This document shows positions 17,759-28,000 of a stretch of DNA of 64,000 bases, one piece after another. The stretch is from Trichocoleus sp. (GTDB lineage Bacteria; Cyanobacteriota; Cyanobacteriia; Elainellales; Elainellaceae). The notes beneath the pieces were generated by a model, which was not told the DNA's origin, searched no databases, and saw nothing but the letters and a program-made list of their open reading frames with translations. The stretch spans positions 1 through 64,000 of the forward strand of contig DATNQD010000059.1 of assembly GCA_036702865.1 (NCBI GenBank), in the 5' to 3' direction. A program made the position numbers and the translations under genes. Position 1 is the stretch's first letter; each line of letters begins with the position of its first letter.

Positions 17759-20569
17759 CTATCGAACACTGGCAGGAGCGATCGGGGCAGTTAAATCACC
17801 AAAGGGTTGATTCTTGCCACCCCATCCTTCATCCACTCCAAGTGGATTGTTCGCCAGCAGCTTCGGCTGATTCGTTGTATCATTGCCGATACCACAGAAG
17901 CTAGAACTCCATCCTTGGCTTGAGAGATGGTAGGCTTTTTGCTCTGGTCGTGCTCCATCCTTGACAACTGAGGTTGCAAAAGAGTTTGCATATCCTTTGC
18001 TGTTCGCTTTTGGAAGATAGCCAGTCACACTATCTAGACCTGCGTTAGGAATATCTCCCTTGTACTGTGTCGGTGCGTCATAAGGATTGTTGAGCTTGTC
18101 GCTTGGACGATCCGTGACAGCAGGAACAACATTGCCACCATTGTTGCTACCTTGGTAAGGATCTACCGGCTGTTCATAACCTGGAGCCGATGGTTTACCA
18201 ACCGGAGTAACAGATACGCTCACAGTTGCTTTCTGAGAATTCCCCTTACTGCTGTTTAATTGATAGGAGAATTCAAAAGTACCTGAGGCATCCTGTGCTG
18301 GAGTATATAGGATAAAGTCATCCGTGGGGCCAGTTGTGCCGTTGTCATTGACTTGAGCTGTTCCCTTGATCGGAGAATCAACCAGAGTCAGTGTGAAATC
18401 ATCACCCAGCTTGTCGTTATCCAATACTTTGATCTTAACAGGAGTATTCGCTGGAGTTGTCACACAATCAGGCTTTGTGATCAGGTCATCACAAGGAACA
18501 GGGTTCGGTGTTGGGTTAGGATTCCCATATCCGTTTTTCACCAAATCCTCTAGTCCAGTACCATCTGCTCCCCCACTGCCTGGTTTCAGCCCTAGCTTAT
18601 CTGTTGTGAGCTGAGTAAAGAACTGTTTGAGGTAGTTAACTTGGTCTTCTGAAAGCTGAGATCCGGTGCCACTACCGCCAGCTCCAACTGATGAATTAGC
18701 AGACAGACGTGAAGCAGATTGGTTATTTGGAGTGGTGACTGCAGAACCGACCAACCCAATCGCATAAGCGAGGTTTGCTGAATCATCGGTTGACGGAGTT
18801 TGCGAACTGTCGCCTGTTGTAGCAGTTGCAAATTGCCGTGCAACGTTATTAACCGTTTGACCATTTCCGTTAAAGTTCAGCAGGTCTCCATTGGCTGCAC
18901 TCAACTTCGCTGTCCAACCATCAAACGAGCCAGCATTAACCTCTCCGAGCGAACCTTGAGTTACGCCTGAAACAAAGAGATTACCAGCGTTATCACCCGT
19001 GATACTGTAAGCCTGATCAAAATCAGGTGTGCCGAACTGCGTAATCCACTTTTGGTTGCCGTTGGTGTCAAACTGAGCAGCCCAGACGTCAAACGAGCCA
19101 GCGTTCGTTCCACCCAAATTGCCGTTGGTGTATCCGCTCAGGAAGATTCTGTCGTTGTTATCGATGAACATCTCAAATGGTTCATCTGCATTGGAACTTC
19201 CCAACTGGCGACTCCACTGCTGGTTACCAGCGACATCAAATTTGGTGAGCCAGGTATCATAGGTTCCCGCGTTTGTTCCGCCTAAGGCACCGAGTGTCCA
19301 TCCAGTGACATAGATATTCCCTTGGCTGTCTGTGTCAACAGCGACGCCTCGATCGTAATCAGATGTTCCTAACTGTTTGACCCACTGGATCTCACCAGCA
19401 TTGTTGTACTGTGTCACCCAGGCATCATAAGCTCCTGCATTTGGAGCAGCCAGATCACCCAGAGTCCAGCCTGTAGTGTAAACATTGCCATTTGTCTCAT
19501 CAACAGCAATGTTGTAAGATTCATCAAAAGCTTGGTCTACGCTGCCATTGGGGGTAAACCAAAGTTGCTCACCGTTCGTGTTGAATTTGGTCGCCCAATA
19601 ATCATCAGTTGCTAAGTCTTCGGATGCCCGAACATCAATTCCAGTGAGATAGGCATTGCCACTATTATCAACGTCAATACTGAATGTCTGGAAGATGAGG
19701 TTTTGTCCAAACTGTTGTGCCCAAATTTGATTGCCGTTTGGATCATACTTCGCAACCCAAGCATCTGATCCTTGAGATTGCTTCGGTTCAAATAAGTTTC
19801 CTTGCGTGATGCCAGCAACATAGAAGTTACCCTGGGTGTCAGTATCGATGCCGTAAACGGTGTCAAATGATGAAGTCCCCAGTTGTTTTGTCCAGAGAAG
19901 ATTGCCCTGGTTGTCATACTTCGTGATGAGAGCATCACGGGAATCGCCGTTATTGGGGCCGCCGATCGAACCTGTTGTTCCTCCTCCAACATAAACATTA
20001 CCCAGAAGATCAGTTGCGGATGTTGCAGCAATGTCAAACCCGGTTGTGCCGAATTGCTGAGCCTGGGGAATAACGGGGCCTGCGGGAGGCGTAGAACCTC
20101 TGTATTGGAAATAATCTGCGTTTGGATTTAGGTTAGAGTTACCAAACAGGAAGCCAACAACATCCAACTCAGGACCCTGCTGTTGCAGAATTGCTGTACC
20201 AACTCCTAGATCAACAAATTGATAGTTGCTGGCAGTTCCGTTGAGCTGGATGGTATCTAATGCAGGGTTGAAGTCAGCAACAAAGCCAAAGTCGTTTAAG
20301 CCAAGGAAGTTAGGGTTGCCATTATCGTAATAGGCGCCTTCCCAGTCACCCAGCACAAAGGTGTCACTCCACTGCCGAAAAGCAGGGTCATCGATGGCAA
20401 CATCGCCAATAAAAAGGTCAATTTGGAACTGTCCCTGTGTGACTTGACTCGGCTGAAAACCAAGCAGGGTATCGTTGCCAGAACGTCCCCAAATCACTTG
20501 TCTTAGTTGGAAGCCAGCCGCCAGATCATTACCAGGGGTGTAAACTTGAAGCGTAAACAACTCATCCAC
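17759..20569 (-). CDS. Large SBBP beta-propeller repeat protein with Ig/cadherin-like domain
   Basis: A 936-residue extracellular-type protein. After an N-terminal beta domain (residues ~1-160, with GNDTLLGF resembling RTX-type calcium-site sequence) come at least seven SBBP repeats of about 55 residues (~175-570), each built on an xxGNxYVxGxTxGxLGGxNAGxxDAW pattern followed by TKFDxxGNxxW. A spacer follows, then an Ig/cadherin-like module with VKIKVLDNDKLGDDFTL and a Gly/Asn-rich tail. GTG 20569 has GAGGAG nine bases upstream and is preferred to the TTG at 20590. No Sec signal is visible; with its RTX-like flavour, type I secretion is possible (inference). Probably a surface or matrix protein. 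Confidence 0.8.
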   Translation of the reverse strand: MDELFTLQVYTPGNDLAAGFQLRQVIWGRSGNDTLLGFQPSQVTQGQFQIDLFIGDVAIDDPAFRQWSDTFVLGDWEGAYYDNGNPNFLGLNDFGFVADFNPALDTIQLNGTASNYQFVDLGVGTAILQQQGPELDVVGFLFGNSNLNPNADYFQYRGSTPPAGPVIPQAQQFGTTGFDIAATSATDLLGNVYVGGGTTGSIGGPNNGDSRDALITKYDNQGNLLWTKQLGTSSFDTVYGIDTDTQGNFYVAGITQGNLFEPKQSQGSDAWVAKYDPNGNQIWAQQFGQNLIFQTFSIDVDNSGNAYLTGIDVRASEDLATDDYWATKFNTNGEQLWFTPNGSVDQAFDESYNIAVDETNGNVYTTGWTLGDLAAPNAGAYDAWVTQYNNAGEIQWVKQLGTSDYDRGVAVDTDSQGNIYVTGWTLGALGGTNAGTYDTWLTKFDVAGNQQWSRQLGSSNADEPFEMFIDNNDRIFLSGYTNGNLGGTNAGSFDVWAAQFDTNGNQKWITQFGTPDFDQAYSITGDNAGNLFVSGVTQGSLGEVNAGSFDGWTAKLSAANGDLLNFNGNGQTVNNVARQFATATTGDSSQTPSTDDSANLAYAIGLVGSAVTTPNNQSASRLSANSSVGAGGSGTGSQLSEDQVNYLKQFFTQLTTDKLGLKPGSGGADGTGLEDLVKNGYGNPNPTPNPVPCDDLITKPDCVTTPANTPVKIKVLDNDKLGDDFTLTLVDSPIKGTAQVNDNGTTGPTDDFILYTPAQDASGTFEFSYQLNSSKGNSQKATVSVSVTPVGKPSAPGYEQPVDPYQGSNNGGNVVPAVTDRPSDKLNNPYDAPTQYKGDIPNAGLDSVTGYLPKANSKGYANSFATSVVKDGARPEQKAYHLSSQGWSSSFCGIGNDTTNQPKLLANNPLGVDEGWGGKNQPFGDLTAPIAPASVR

Positions 20570-20621
20570 TTTTCTTATCTCCTCTAGCAAAAATTTGACA
20601 GTAAAAACTGCACCAAAGTGA

Positions 20622-20843
20622 CTTGGGCTTACAGAGATACCGAAGGCACACGTGGTTGCAGGAACGCACGGTACGTTCCCCTAGCAGCAAAGCTAGAGCA
20701 TCAATTAGTCAGTTGGGGGGCTTACATGGCTACTGTTCGAAGCTACACGTGGCTGTAGAACAGACAGCGCAGACTGAAGTGCCGGATAGGTGTTGGGGGG
20801 CTTGCATCGCTATCAAGGTACATACCGCTATAGAAACGCGCTG
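20622..20843 (+). repeat. Three imperfect ~50-57-bp repeats with hairpins
   Basis: Units begin at about 20622, 20712 and 20792. Each starts like TTGGG(GGG)CTTACA, continues through a TAC-rich middle, and ends in an ACACGTGGCTGTAG-like or ACATACCGCTATAG-like half-palindrome followed by GAA and CGC. In unit 2, CTGTTC...GAACAG encloses CTACA...TGTAG, giving a compound hairpin. Spacing is about 80-90 bp. Family not identified. Confidence 0.5.
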
Positions 20844-21370
20844 AATATTCCTGAAGCAATACCGTGAGGGTGCGGATAGATGCTTGTTGTAATGGATGCA
20901 CGGCGTTTAAGTAAAGCTACTGAAGAAGTAACCTCATCGATTTCTGAAAATCGCTCTCTGAACAAATCTTGACATTCGCTAATCAGTAATGTCCACGCTT
21001 TTACCTGTCTTTAACAAAAAAATATACTGAGAGTTTTTAGTCTTCTCGTAAAAATACGGACATGAACCTGCTTTCTCTATACGGAGACATCAGTTCTACT
21101 GAATTTTGCGGAAAAGCTCAGTGCTTCTCTTTGTGTAAAGACTTTATTTAGCTGCCTCAGTTCTCACAGGAACTTTGAAAAAGCTTTGGGGAAAGGCTTT
21201 AAGGTGGAAAGTACAGCGAACTTCGGGAGAGAAAGAATATTACGACGAGAGTAAAATCGGTTTCAACCGCACCTCAACTTTGCCCCTACTCTATTTCCGT
21301 CTTGCGGTAGGAGGGAGGGTGAATTGCGAGGAATGATTCAGGGGGCTGCGACAAGTAAGTTGAAGTATCA

Positions 21371-21390
21371 GGGGGGGTTGAAGCGCCCCC
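21371..21390 (-). terminator. Possible terminator hairpin of the DUF2690/FabZ side
   Basis: GGGGG and CCCCC arms enclose about ten bases. The site lies about 90 bp downstream of the DUF2690-like gene on its strand. No T-run follows, so it is weak evidence for termination. Confidence 0.3.
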
Positions 21391-21478
21391 AATGTAGCCC
21401 ACAACCTCACATCAGATTTCTTTTGCTAGGCGAGTTCTATTACTAGATGGTTATATGGATGTATGATTAAAAAGTAAA

Positions 21479-21967
21479 TCATTGAAAGTCAGTACAGTAT
21501 CGATCGTAGGCAAACCATGCACCGCCCGAAAGGGAAACACAAGCTTGGTTGATAGGCTGGCTGCTAGACATATTGCTAGTTGCCCAAAAATATCCTGTGC
21601 CATCGACATGAGCCATCCCGTGAGTTGGTTGAGTGTCATTGACAACTTCTTGTTCTTGAATGAACAGGTAAGTATCGTTTGGAATATAGGCTTTTGTCCA
21701 GTTGGCGTTACAAGTTTCTGAATACATCTTTTGAATCGTAATCTCTTGAGGTTGCCACAACTCTTGCCAGCGGCGAACTGTGATTGTGGTTTCAGATTCG
21801 ATCGATGCATCAGAATCACATTGATACTCTACGGGGTCCTTTCCATTACAGTCAGCACCACGACAGAATTGAGGCTTTTCTGCCAATGCTTTCCATGTCA
21901 ATCCAGAAGTTAGATGAATGCTTAAGGTTGAGAGTAGTCCAAGGGAGCAAAGGGCTAGACGTTTCAT
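21479..21967 (-). CDS. Secreted DUF2690-like protein
   Basis: A 162-residue protein with a Sec-type signal peptide (MKRLALCSLGLLSTLSIHLT, cleavage likely near residue 30). The mature part has the DUF2690 pattern: CRGADCNGKDPVEYQCDSDA, a run of paired beta strands (ETTITVRRWQELWQPQEITI), then ETCNANWTKAYIP. Five or more cysteines suggest disulfides. The family is best known from actinomycete secreted proteins and has no established function. It lies 146 bp downstream of fabZ on the same strand and could be the last gene of the PKS transcription unit or independent. Confidence 0.7.
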   Translation of the reverse strand: MKRLALCSLGLLSTLSIHLTSGLTWKALAEKPQFCRGADCNGKDPVEYQCDSDASIESETTITVRRWQELWQPQEITIQKMYSETCNANWTKAYIPNDTYLFIQEQEVVNDTQPTHGMAHVDGTGYFWATSNMSSSQPINQACVSLSGGAWFAYDRYCTDFQ

Positions 21968-22083
21968 TTGATTTGGGGGAGTGTCATTGCTATCATTTGC
22001 ATTGCACCCATCTTGGCTTAGAGAAATGGAAAGGGCAATAGATTAACTACAACTGATCGAACTATTCGTTAATTCAGTAAGTC

Positions 22084-22122
22084 AATTCAATTGGTTAATT
22101 CAATTGGTTAATTCAATTGGTC
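22084..22122. repeat. 13-bp tandem repeat, three copies, at the 3' end of fabZ
   Basis: AATTCAATTGGTT occurs at 22084-22096 and 22097-22109, and AATTCAATTGGTC at 22110-22122. The last copy supplies the fabZ stop codon and final codons. Each unit contains the palindrome CAATTG. Probably slippage-prone sequence. Confidence 0.8.
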
Positions 22123-22631
22123 AATAAAGAGAACGATAACTCGCCTTCTGCTGCAAGCTTATGATTCACTTCGGCGCGTGCTTGCATTTTGGCAAAACGG
22201 CGTTGTTTAACACACATTAATTCAACGGTCATAACGAGTTGATCACCCGGTACAACTTGCCGACGAAACCGAACCTTATTGATGCCAGCAAATAGAAATA
22301 ATCCTGTTTCTGAATCCAGCATTTGTGTTAGAACGATACCGCCAACTTGTGCCATTGCCTCCACAATTAAAACACCAGGCATAATGGGCTGACCTGGAAA
22401 ATGACCTTGAAAACAAGGTTCGTTGAAGCTAACGTTTTTAATGCCGACTGCTTTTGCCCCAGGCACATACTCAATAATTCGATCGACCAGCAAAAAAGGA
22501 TAGCGATGAGGTAGAAGCTGCTGAATTTTTTCGATCGTAATAACAGGTTCGGTTGGGGTTAGGGCAACAACATCAGGTTGAGAAATTTCAGCATCAGAGG
22601 CAGGAGCTTCGACGTTGAGCAAAGTTGACAT
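22113..22631 (-). CDS. fabZ: 3-hydroxyacyl-ACP dehydratase
   Basis: Hot-dog-fold dehydratase of type II fatty-acid synthesis. Seen: [14 protein letters not shown] with catalytic His, then [20 protein letters not shown] with the catalytic Glu, and [13 protein letters not shown]. Length 172 aa from ATG 22631, which has GGAG nine bases upstream (ATG 22646 gives five more residues). The ~30-residue N-terminal extension is poorly conserved. Cyanobacterial housekeeping fabZ usually sits with lpxC and lpxA; here it is 95 bp after a methyltransferase gene at the end of a PKS operon, so it may supply dehydratase activity in trans to the PKS, which has none (inference). Confidence 0.92.
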   Translation of the reverse strand: MSTLLNVEAPASDAEISQPDVVALTPTEPVITIEKIQQLLPHRYPFLLVDRIIEYVPGAKAVGIKNVSFNEPCFQGHFPGQPIMPGVLIVEAMAQVGGIVLTQMLDSETGLFLFAGINKVRFRRQVVPGDQLVMTVELMCVKQRRFAKMQARAEVNHKLAAEGELSFSLLTN

Positions 22632-22725
22632 GACTTCTGACTCCATTCAATCTAATTTTTAATGTAAATCTGAGATGTTTAATATCTGTGATTTGGGATA
22701 TGGTTAAATTGCAATTTTTACATTT

Positions 22726-23691
22726 CTAAGCTCCGGTCTTACGAAATATGATCGCCATTTCGGTTTGCAAGCTTAACCAGTAGCCGAAGAGAGCATAAAA
22801 CCAGAATCGATTTGATGTTAACGCTTTCCAGGGTTTAATTGGTTCAAAAACAGCGTTTAGCGTTCCATCAATTAAGCGCTGATATTCGTTCCAGGCACGT
22901 GCATTTAAACCAAACCAGAGTGTGTCATGATAAGGGCGATCGAAGTAATGAATCGGCTGCCATCCCTGAGAACTTCCTAATGCTTCAAGGACTTCGCGAT
23001 TGTAAAGATGCAGGTGATAGGGGACATGAATGGGATTGTAATAATCAGAGAGATTGGGTTGAGTCAGGTCAATTTTGGCAGCATTTGGCGTGCCGATTAA
23101 AATATGACCACCCGGAGCAAGTAAGGAGTTTAACTGACCTAGTAAAAGATGCGGATCTTCTACGTGTTCGATCACATCTTGCAGCACAATGAAATCGAAG
23201 GGTTGGTTGTCAAGAACTGCCAAATTGCCAAATTCTGTTTCTGATGCATAAGGGTCATAACCGTAGCAATTGGTAAAACCCCGATCGCGCAAATATTGGA
23301 CAAACAGACCACTGCCACATCCATAATCTAACAGTGAATGGGCTGGAGAAAATCCCTGCTGTTTGAACTGGCGATAGAGATTTTGATAGCAAAGACGTAA
23401 TGGCAACGTTAGCTTTGCCTGAGCAAAAGGGTACTTTGCGTAATATCGATCAAGATTAACAACGTCAAGACAATGAATGGTGATACAGTTTGGGCATTGC
23501 CAGACCTTAAACGTTTCATCGCGAAAGGCTCTCACATTGCAAGGAAATGTGACAAATGCAGAGTCATTGCTGGAATGAACGAGATGACCACAGTTATTAC
23601 AGGTAAGACGCTGGTTCTGAATTACTTCCACATTGCCTTGAGGTGCAGCAGAACTGCCCAGAGGGATAGAACTTGAGCGGTTCTGAGTCAT
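22726..23691 (-). CDS. Class I SAM methyltransferase with N-terminal zinc ribbon
   Basis: A 321-residue protein. Residues ~30-75 carry two Cys pairs (CNNCG and CPNC), a probable zinc ribbon. The Methyltransf_23/UbiG-like domain follows: HSLLDYGCGSGLFVQYLRDR (SAM motif I), FDFIVLQDVIEHVEDPHLLL, LLAPGGHILIGTPN. The C-terminal region has aromatic-rich helices (NRFWFYALFGYWLSLQTEMA), possibly membrane-associated. ATG 23691 is preceded by GTGAGG. It lies 56 bp after the GT4 gene and 95 bp before fabZ on the same strand. It may O- or N-methylate the lipid, sugar or headgroup made by the cluster; the target is unknown. Confidence 0.85.
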   Translation of the reverse strand: MTQNRSSSIPLGSSAAPQGNVEVIQNQRLTCNNCGHLVHSSNDSAFVTFPCNVRAFRDETFKVWQCPNCITIHCLDVVNLDRYYAKYPFAQAKLTLPLRLCYQNLYRQFKQQGFSPAHSLLDYGCGSGLFVQYLRDRGFTNCYGYDPYASETEFGNLAVLDNQPFDFIVLQDVIEHVEDPHLLLGQLNSLLAPGGHILIGTPNAAKIDLTQPNLSDYYNPIHVPYHLHLYNREVLEALGSSQGWQPIHYFDRPYHDTLWFGLNARAWNEYQRLIDGTLNAVFEPIKPWKALTSNRFWFYALFGYWLSLQTEMAIIFRKTGA

Positions 23692-23746
23692 GTCTGCCTC
23701 ACCCTGAAAGGTTAAAGAACAAGAAAATAAATGAACTTTATTTTTC

Positions 23747-25000
23747 CTACATCTTACTGAGGCTCATCAAATCCTTTTGATAACTTTGATCCATTCCTAA
23801 TAATCGCTGATAGTAATCGCTGAGATTCTGACAGCCCTGATCCAGCGAAAACTGTTTAGAATCTTGTAAAGCATGCTGAATGACTGCGGTGCTATCTGTT
23901 TCCAATGCTTGAGAAATACTGTTCGTTAAACTTTCAACGTCATTGGATAACGCTAAATATCCATTTACACCATGAAAAATGTATTCCGAGACTGCCCCTT
24001 GAGCAACCGTGACAACAGGGACACCAGAAGCCATAGCTTCTACAATCGTGCGTCCAAATGTTTCATAGGGAGAAGGGCTGCAAAATAGATCACAAGATGC
24101 TAAGACATTTGCCTTTGTGTCTCCTAGCAGAAATCCGGTGAAGTGAATATCTGGAATCGGAGCGGCAATTTGTTTCAACTGGCTGACAACATTCTCAGGA
24201 CCATCCCCCGCAATAATTAAAGAACAATCAGGAAACCTTTGTTTTAACTGAGCAAAGGCTTTGATGAGTAAATCGACTCGTTTTTCAAAACCCAGGCGAC
24301 CTAGAAAGAGAAGAACTTTGTGATTTTTCTCATGAGGATTTAACCAGGGTTCTAGCCATTTTCGATCGCGGCGGCTTGGGCTATAAGTCGAGACATCAAT
24401 TCCCAGGAATGGAATCGTTTCCGTATTGCGAATCCCCAACTCATGACAGCTTTCACTCGCTGCAAGGCTGGCACAAACCGTGACATCAATTTGACGATAG
24501 AGATAGCTGGCGAGTTGAGAACTACGGGCTAAATGGCGTAACCACTGCCAACCGGGATAAGCGGCTGAAAAGTTATACAGATCCGTATGATATTCAGCGA
24601 TGTAGGGAATCTGCCTTTCTTTCGCATAACGTCTACCCGGCAATTGCCAGGCACTCAACAAAAAGAACCGCTCTACATCGGTAACAACGATGAGATCAGG
24701 ACGATAAAAAGCCAGCTTTTGCCGAATCTGACGAGCTGCCCGAAATCGGGGAACATGCGTCAGTGGATAAGGTATCCAGGGTTTAGAAGGATAGCGTTCA
24801 ATGATGAGATTGCCGCTGGACTCCGATCGCACGGCTGACCCCTCTGCCGCATTTTGCCAATCGGGTGCAAAAACAACAACGCGATATCCTTGCTTTGCAA
24901 ACCAATGGGCACGCTCCCAGTTGAAGTGCGAAACACCGCTGACATCAGGAGGAAAGCCAGTGACGAGAAAAGCCAGAGTTTGAACTGGACGAGAATTCAT
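23747..25000 (-). CDS. Glycosyltransferase family 4 protein
   Basis: A 417-residue GT-B glycosyltransferase. The N-terminal acceptor domain has FLVTGFPPDVSGVSHFNWER. The C-terminal donor domain has KVLLFLGRLGFEKRVDLLIK, CSLIIAGDGPE, and SPYETFGRTIVEAMASGVPV with the E-x7-E motif of retaining GT4 enzymes. It resembles SqdX/MgdA-type glycolipid glycosyltransferases in general layout (known of the family, not proven here). ATG 25000 follows GAGGA at good spacing. It sits 72 bp after the PKS, so the likely acceptor is the released alcohol, comparable to glycosylation of heterocyst glycolipids by HglT. Confidence 0.88.
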   Translation of the reverse strand: MNSRPVQTLAFLVTGFPPDVSGVSHFNWERAHWFAKQGYRVVVFAPDWQNAAEGSAVRSESSGNLIIERYPSKPWIPYPLTHVPRFRAARQIRQKLAFYRPDLIVVTDVERFFLLSAWQLPGRRYAKERQIPYIAEYHTDLYNFSAAYPGWQWLRHLARSSQLASYLYRQIDVTVCASLAASESCHELGIRNTETIPFLGIDVSTYSPSRRDRKWLEPWLNPHEKNHKVLLFLGRLGFEKRVDLLIKAFAQLKQRFPDCSLIIAGDGPENVVSQLKQIAAPIPDIHFTGFLLGDTKANVLASCDLFCSPSPYETFGRTIVEAMASGVPVVTVAQGAVSEYIFHGVNGYLALSNDVESLTNSISQALETDSTAVIQHALQDSKQFSLDQGCQNLSDYYQRLLGMDQSYQKDLMSLSKM

Positions 25001-25071
25001 TGATTAGTCCTCGATAATGGTTCAAATCGCACAGGGCATTGTGAAACTCGCTGTACTGATTTCATCGATCG

Positions 25072-28000
25072 CTATGCCCGCACTTTAGGAGCGTTGAGGA
25101 AGCCACTATGAATAAAGTGGGTGAAATAAGTCTTGAGCAATTTGGCATCAACCCGAGGACAGGCGATCGATGTTCCTTGCAGTCTGGCAACTGTTTCCTG
25201 ACAGTTTAGTTTGACTCGACGCTGCCCAAATCCGGCAAACGAAAGCTGTTCGTCTGACCAACGCCGCAGAAAGAACGGAACCAGGCTACTCAGCGCATTC
25301 TCCCCAGAACTGGCTTGCTGAATCAGTTTGGCTTCCCATACTTCATACGGAAGCTGCTGAATTGGATAACCATATTCATCCAACCACTGAGCCACTTCGC
25401 TCCAGTCTGAATAATGAGGATTATTCAAATGAAACGCTTTACCGATCGAGTCGGGCTGCTGCGAGAGATGAACCACGCTTCGGCTGACATAATCAACAGG
25501 AACCAGGGTGATTTCACAGTTCATGTCGGGCATACTGCCCATTTGGATGCAGCCTTTGATGAAGCGACAGGTAAAATCGTCAGTGTTCCAGCGTCCGGTT
25601 TGGCTATCGCCAGCAATGAGAGGTGGTCGGTAAATGGAAACAGGTAAGCCTCGATCGCGTGCCACCGTCACTAACTTTTCGGAGACCCATTTGGTTTGGG
25701 TATAGCCGAGATCAATTCCGGCAGTATGAACGATCGGTTCTGATTCTTTTACCTCTGTGCCGAAATAGCCAGATGAATCAAAGACGGCATCCGTTGAGAC
25801 ATAATGGAGCGGCTTCACTTTAAGATGGCAGGCAAACCGCAGTACTTCTTTTGTACCCAATACATTTGTTGTCTTGAGTGCAGAGTAAGGATACACAAAA
25901 TTGAGGACTGCGGCATTGTGATAGATGACATCAATTTGATCAGCCAGTGTATCAAACTGTTCTGACGCCAGACCCAATAAAGGACGAGATAAATCACCTG
26001 CGATCGGAATGATTCGAGAACGATAAGCATCCTGCCACAGATCATACCCATTCAGGTTCTTCTGAATTTTCTGCATCCCGGATTCGGTATCCGCAGCACG
26101 AACTAGACAATAAATGCTTGCCTGCGTTTGATCCAGCAGTTCCTTCAGCAGATAGGCTCCTAAGAAGCCAGACGCACCCGTTAATAGAATCGCAACAGGT
26201 TTAGTGAAAGAAGGCTGGGCTGTTGCAGCGGTGATTACTGGAGCAATGTCGTCATCCAAAACTGCTTCGTCGTGAAGATTCAACCCAGTCTCAATGATTT
26301 CCACTGCTGGATCATCCGGCATTATCTGCTTCAGCAATAAGCTTGTCAGCGAGACAATGTTAGATGCCTGCATAAATTCTGCGATCGGCAGTTCCACCTG
26401 AAGCTGAGCCCGGATTGCCCCCAGTAGCTCGATCGCCATCAGCGAATCCATCCCGATATCAAACAATCCACTATTAGGATCAGGTAATTCGGTCAGCTTG
26501 AGCACGCTGGCGACTTGGGTTTGTAAATGAGTCATCAAAAGCGCATGACGTTGATCTGCCGCCGCCGCTTCCAACTGCTGAATCATTGCCGATCGAGGCA
26601 TAGATGCTGCTTCAGCTTGGGGTTGCGGCTCAATCAGCGCCGTTTGCCCTTCTACCTGTTCTAGGATCGATCGTTTGCCTCTTGCCTCATAGATCGGCTT
26701 AAACAACGTCCAATCAACATTGGCAACGGTTGCCTGTACTGTGTTAGTTCCTAGCAGAAATTCCAGCGTGGCGATCGCCTGATCGGGCTGCAATCCTTCC
26801 ACACCCATTCGCGACATCCACATCTGAAATTCTTCAACTGCCATACCGCCACCTGCCCAGGGACCCCAGTTAATACTGAGGGCAGGTAAACCCTGTGCCT
26901 GACGATCCTGTGCCAACGCATCGAGAAAATGATTCGCAGCCGCGTAGTGTGCCTGTCCCTTGGAACCCCAAACCGAAGCGATCGAGGAGAAGCTGACGAA
27001 GAAATCGAGCGGCAGGGTCTGCGTCAATTGATGCAAAATCCAGCCGCCCATCACCTTAGCCTGGAGCACAGTTTTTAGGGTACTAAGCTCCATTTGTTTG
27101 AGCGAGTCATAACCAGGGACACCCGCAACGTGCATAATGCCCTGCAACGGTGCGCTTGATGCCTGAATGGTTTCCAAGACGCGGGTCATGTCTGCTGGGT
27201 TAGCGACATCTGCCTGAGCAATGTGAATCTGCGCTCCGCTCTGTTCAAGCCGATTCAACGTTTCCCGCACTGCTTCAGAAGGCTGGCGCCGCCCCGTAAG
27301 CACGAGATGTCTTGCTCCCTGCGCCACCATCCATTCAGCGACTTTTAGCCCCAGCGCCCCGAAGCCACCCGTAATTAAGTAAGAGGCATCCGATCGCAGA
27401 GACACCAGATTCGATTCGGGCACTGGCTTTCGCACCAGTCGAGCCACATACCGCTGCCCATTCCGGAAAGCAAGGTGATCTTCTCCCTGCGTCTGCTCAA
27501 TTTCCGTGAGGATTTCAGGCAACGCACCTTCGTTCTCTCCGATCGCCAGCGGCAGGTCAATCATCCCACCCCAGAATTCGGGATGCTCCAGCGCAATCAC
27601 TTTACCCATGCCCCACAGGGGAGCCTGAGCCACCGATAAGCGCGATCCTGCGATCGAGGCTGCTCCTTGTGTGATGCACCATAAGCGAGGTGAGGCAGAC
27701 TTGCCACTAGTAGAACCATTGGCAGAACCATTGGCAGAACCATTGGCAGAACCAGAAGCAACTGTTGCCGCCTGACGCATCAACGCCTGTAACAGATGCA
27801 GGACACTACCCACACCCAATGTTTCCGCCGTTTCTAGCGATGAAGGCGACAATTCATCCGTGGCTGTTGCTTCCAAGCTCCAGAGGTGAATGATCCCCTT
27901 CAAGGGGCAACCGCTTTGATCAGAAATGGTTTGCAGCAGGCGATCGAAATGGGTGGCTTGGGATGGATCGATCGCCCAGGTTTGGTCATTCTGCACCTGA

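Larger units (their letters stand above)
20570..21478. other. 0.9-kb intergenic region with structured repeats
   Basis: No convincing gene. Left part (20622-20843): three imperfect repeats, entered separately. The right part is low in coding signal and contains a G-rich/C-rich hairpin near 21371-21390. An ORF across the repeats on the plus strand is judged spurious. A non-coding RNA or repeat element is possible. Confidence 0.4.

Noticed and set aside
20623-20844. 73-codon ORF across the three repeats on the plus strand
   Set aside because: Its apparent internal repeats follow from the DNA repeats; there is no ribosome-binding site and no family resemblance.
22084-22122. Tandem 13-bp units considered as a CRISPR-like array
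   Set aside because: Units are directly adjacent with no spacers and overlap the fabZ stop; this is a simple tandem repeat.
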